This document shows positions 62,229-64,000 of a stretch of 64,000 nt of DNA, piece after piece (within the stretch, counting starts at the first letter, position 1; each line of letters opens with the position of its first letter). The translations under genes and the position numbers were made by a program. Source of the DNA: Arcanobacterium_A bovis (GTDB taxonomy: Bacteria; Actinomycetota; Actinomycetes; Actinomycetales; Actinomycetaceae); assembly GCF_042655305.1 (NCBI RefSeq), contig NZ_JBHSLR010000009.1, one strand, 5' to 3'. The notes beneath the pieces were generated by a model. It ran no database searches, had not been told where the DNA came from, and saw only the letters and a list, made by a program, of their open reading frames with translations.

Positions 62229-62519
62229 TCACTTAGCCTTCTCGATAATCTCAACCACGCGGAAATGCTTGGTTGCAGACAGCGGTCGGGTTTCCATGAT
62301 TTTAACGAGATCACCTACGTGAACCTCATTATTTTCGTCATGGGCTTTGACACGCTTGGTACGGGTCATAACCTTACCGTAGAGCGGATGCTTACGGCGG
62401 TCCTCAACCTCGACCACAACGGTCTTATCCATTTTGTCACTAACCACGTATCCACGGCGAACCTTACGGTGATTTCGCTGTGTGGTTTCGGTCATTTCTT
62501 CGCTCACGTTAGACCTCAC
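62229..62519 (-). CDS. rpsQ: 30S ribosomal protein S17
   Basis: 96 residues; RNHRKVRRGYVVSDKMDKTV, HPLYGKVMTRTKRVKAHDEN and VKIMETRPLSATKHFRVVEI are S17 hallmarks. Last gene of the S10 operon; its start overlaps rpmC by four bases. Confidence 0.97.
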   Translation of the reverse strand: MRSNVSEEMTETTQRNHRKVRRGYVVSDKMDKTVVVEVEDRRKHPLYGKVMTRTKRVKAHDENNEVHVGDLVKIMETRPLSATKHFRVVEIIEKAK

Positions 62520-62749
62520 TTCTTAGCCGTTGGGGCGGTGCGAATTCCGAGCTCACGCTCACGGGCAATGGTGTAGATACGTGCAATGCTGCGACGTACT
62601 TCCTTAAGTCGGCCGGAATCCTCAAGACGGTGGGTCACAGCCGAGAAACGAAGATTGAACAGTTCTTCCTTCGCTTCCTTGAGCTTTTCAGCAAGCTCAC
62701 CATCGGTTAGCTTGTCTAGCTCTTCAGTGGTGATGCCCTTAGCCATCAT
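62516..62749 (-). CDS. rpmC: 50S ribosomal protein L29
   Basis: 77 residues, helical: GITTEELDKLTDGELAEKLK, then ELFNLRFSAVTHRLEDSGRL and RRSIARIYTIARERELG. It lines the exit-tunnel mouth. GAGG seven bases before the ATG at 62749; overlaps rplP. Confidence 0.97.
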   Translation of the reverse strand: MMAKGITTEELDKLTDGELAEKLKEAKEELFNLRFSAVTHRLEDSGRLKEVRRSIARIYTIARERELGIRTAPTAKK

Positions 62750-63162
62750 TCACCATCCTCACGGGTTATGAAACGAGTCTTCATTGGGAGCTTGTGCATT
62801 GCACGGAGCATAGCTTCACGAGCGAGCTCCTCTGGAACGCCAGCCAGTTCGAACATAACGCGACCTGGCTTAACGTTCGCAATCCACGTCTCGACTGGGC
62901 CCTTACCGGAACCCATACGAAGACCGAGTGCTTTCTTGGTCAACGGGCGATCTGGGAAGATGTTAATCCACACCTTACCACCACGCTTTACGTGACGTGT
63001 CATGGCAATACGAGCGGCTTCGATCTGACGGTTCGTAATGTATGCAGGCTCAAGTGCCTGGATACCGTACTCACCAAAAGCCAACTTGTTGCCACCCTTG
63101 GACATGCCGTGGCGATCGGGGCGATGCTGCTTACGATGCTTTGTGCGGCGGGGAATGAGCAT
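62746..63162 (-). CDS. rplP: 50S ribosomal protein L16
   Basis: 138 residues: MLIPRRTKHRKQHRPDRHGM, ITNRQIEAARIAMTRHVKRG, INIFPDRPLTKKALGLRMGS and GKGPVETWIANVKPGRVMFE. Located near the A site. Five bases after rpsC. Confidence 0.98.
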   Translation of the reverse strand: MLIPRRTKHRKQHRPDRHGMSKGGNKLAFGEYGIQALEPAYITNRQIEAARIAMTRHVKRGGKVWINIFPDRPLTKKALGLRMGSGKGPVETWIANVKPGRVMFELAGVPEELAREAMLRAMHKLPMKTRFITREDGE

Positions 63163-63167
63163 GAAAC

Positions 63168-63998
63168 TCAGGCCTCCGTTTCCTGGGTAGTAGCTGGCTC
63201 GGTTGCTGGAGCTTCGACGGTTGCCTCTACTGCAGCGTTCTCAGCCTGCTGGTTATTGCGAGGAGCGCGATTGCCACGCTCACCGCGACGACCGCGACGC
63301 TCGTTGCGTCCACCGCGACCACCACGTGGTGCTTCGGCGAGCGAACGGAAGTATTCCTTCTCGGTCATATCGCCACGGTAGATCCAAACCTTCACGCCAA
63401 TGCGACCGAAGGTGGTACGAGCCTCGTAAAAACCGTAATCAATATTTGCACGAAGGGTGTGCAGTGGCACACGACCCTCGCGGTAGAACTCAGCGCGCGA
63501 CATTTCAGCGCCACCGAGACGACCCGAACACTGGATTCGGATACCCTTCGCACCAGCGCGGAGCGCGGACTGCATGCCCTTGCGCATTGCGCGGCGGAAG
63601 GAAACTCGGGACGAGAGCTGCTCAGCGATTCCCTGTGCAACGAGCTGTGCATCAGCTTCAGGATTCTTTACTTCGAGAATGTTGAGCTGCACCGACTTAC
63701 CGGTGAGCTTCTCGAGATCCTGACGCAAACGGTCAGCTTCTGCACCACGGCGTCCAATAACGATGCCTGGACGAGCGGTGTGGATATCAACCACAACACG
63801 CTCGGTACGGCGCTCGATATTAACGCGGGAGATTCCCGCACGCTCGAGGTTCTTTTCCATCAGGCGACGAATCTTGATGTCCTCGCCCAGGTAGTCAGCG
63901 TAACGCTGGCCTTGCTTCGTCGAATCAGCAAACCACTTCGAACGGTGCTCAGTTGTGATACCTAGACGGAAACCAGTTGGATTTACTTTTTGTCCCAC
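63168..63998 (-). CDS. rpsC: 30S ribosomal protein S3
   Basis: 276 residues starting at a GTG at 63998, two bases from the window edge, MGQKVNPTGFRLGITTEHRS. It has the KH domain (IHTARPGIVIGRRGAEADRL) and SGRLGGAEMSRAEFYREGRV. After about residue 218 a Gly/Arg-rich tail (APRGGRGGRNERRGRRGERG) and an Ala/Thr/Glu-rich end extend it. S3 guards the mRNA entry. rplV would lie just upstream, outside the window. Confidence 0.96.
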   Translation of the reverse strand: MGQKVNPTGFRLGITTEHRSKWFADSTKQGQRYADYLGEDIKIRRLMEKNLERAGISRVNIERRTERVVVDIHTARPGIVIGRRGAEADRLRQDLEKLTGKSVQLNILEVKNPEADAQLVAQGIAEQLSSRVSFRRAMRKGMQSALRAGAKGIRIQCSGRLGGAEMSRAEFYREGRVPLHTLRANIDYGFYEARTTFGRIGVKVWIYRGDMTEKEYFRSLAEAPRGGRGGRNERRGRRGERGNRAPRNNQQAENAAVEATVEAPATEPATTQETEA

Positions 63999-64000
63999 AA

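Overview
The window looks like a chromosomal segment of a moderate-GC actinobacterium, most likely in the Actinomycetaceae (Arcanobacterium/Trueperella/Actinomyces-like). This is inferred from the S10-spc-alpha ribosomal gene order, the glmM-glmS-nnr-alr-tsaE-tsaB-rimI string, the single-chain PurL, the short adenylate kinase, the Actinobacteria-style bifunctional NAD(P)HX repair enzyme, and two Gram-positive cell-wall-anchored proteins with LAKTG sorting signals. The species cannot be fixed from the sequence alone. No tRNA, rRNA, CRISPR array or transposase was seen.

Layout from left to right. (1) 1-3887, minus strand: a ribose-type ABC operon rbsR-rbsA-rbsC-rbsB (rbsB cut by the window edge) with a LacI-type operator. 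(2) 4222-9123: a 1633-residue surface protein with six DUF11-like repeats. (3) 9428-12854: succinate dehydrogenase sdhC-sdhA-sdhB, closed by a clear terminator. (4) 13064-23272: cell-wall precursor and tRNA-modification genes (rimI, tsaB, an unknown membrane protein, tsaE, alr, nnr, glmS, glmM) with coaA on the plus strand. (5) 23357-24364: ldh. (6) 24561-31382: an alpha-galactoside uptake and cleavage cluster (LacI regulator, two permeases, binding lipoprotein, divergent GH36 alpha-galactosidase), flanked at both ends by copies of a short palindromic repeat. (7) 31666-33812: rpsI, rplM, truA. (8) 33811-43558, plus strand: a polyphosphate-glucokinase-like ROK kinase, then purC, purE, purL, purM, purN, purD. 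(9) 43967-48526: an accessory patch holding a TetR/membrane-protein pair, two orphan genes, a degenerate 0.7 kb stretch and a three-gene unit with an XRE regulator and a SecB-like protein. (10) 48615-63998, minus strand: the ribosomal protein cluster from rpsC to rplQ.

The genes mostly make ordinary functional groups: sugar import feeding fermentation (ribose and alpha-galactosides, ldh, glucokinase), menaquinone-linked respiration (sdh), amino-sugar and D-alanine supply for peptidoglycan, purine synthesis and translation. The unusual parts are: an LAKTG-anchored MucBP/thrombospondin-type-3 surface protein sitting between rplO and secY inside the normally contiguous spc operon, with its own flanking terminators and an assembly gap in its repeats; a compact XRE-SecB-like module resembling toxin-antitoxin-chaperone loci but without a recognisable toxin; a 32-bp perfect palindrome linked to a duplicated 33-bp sequence at both ends of the galactoside cluster; and a Cys-rich CxCxCxC insert in PurL.

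All statements rest on reading the sequence and on knowledge of the families. No database search or alignment was run.
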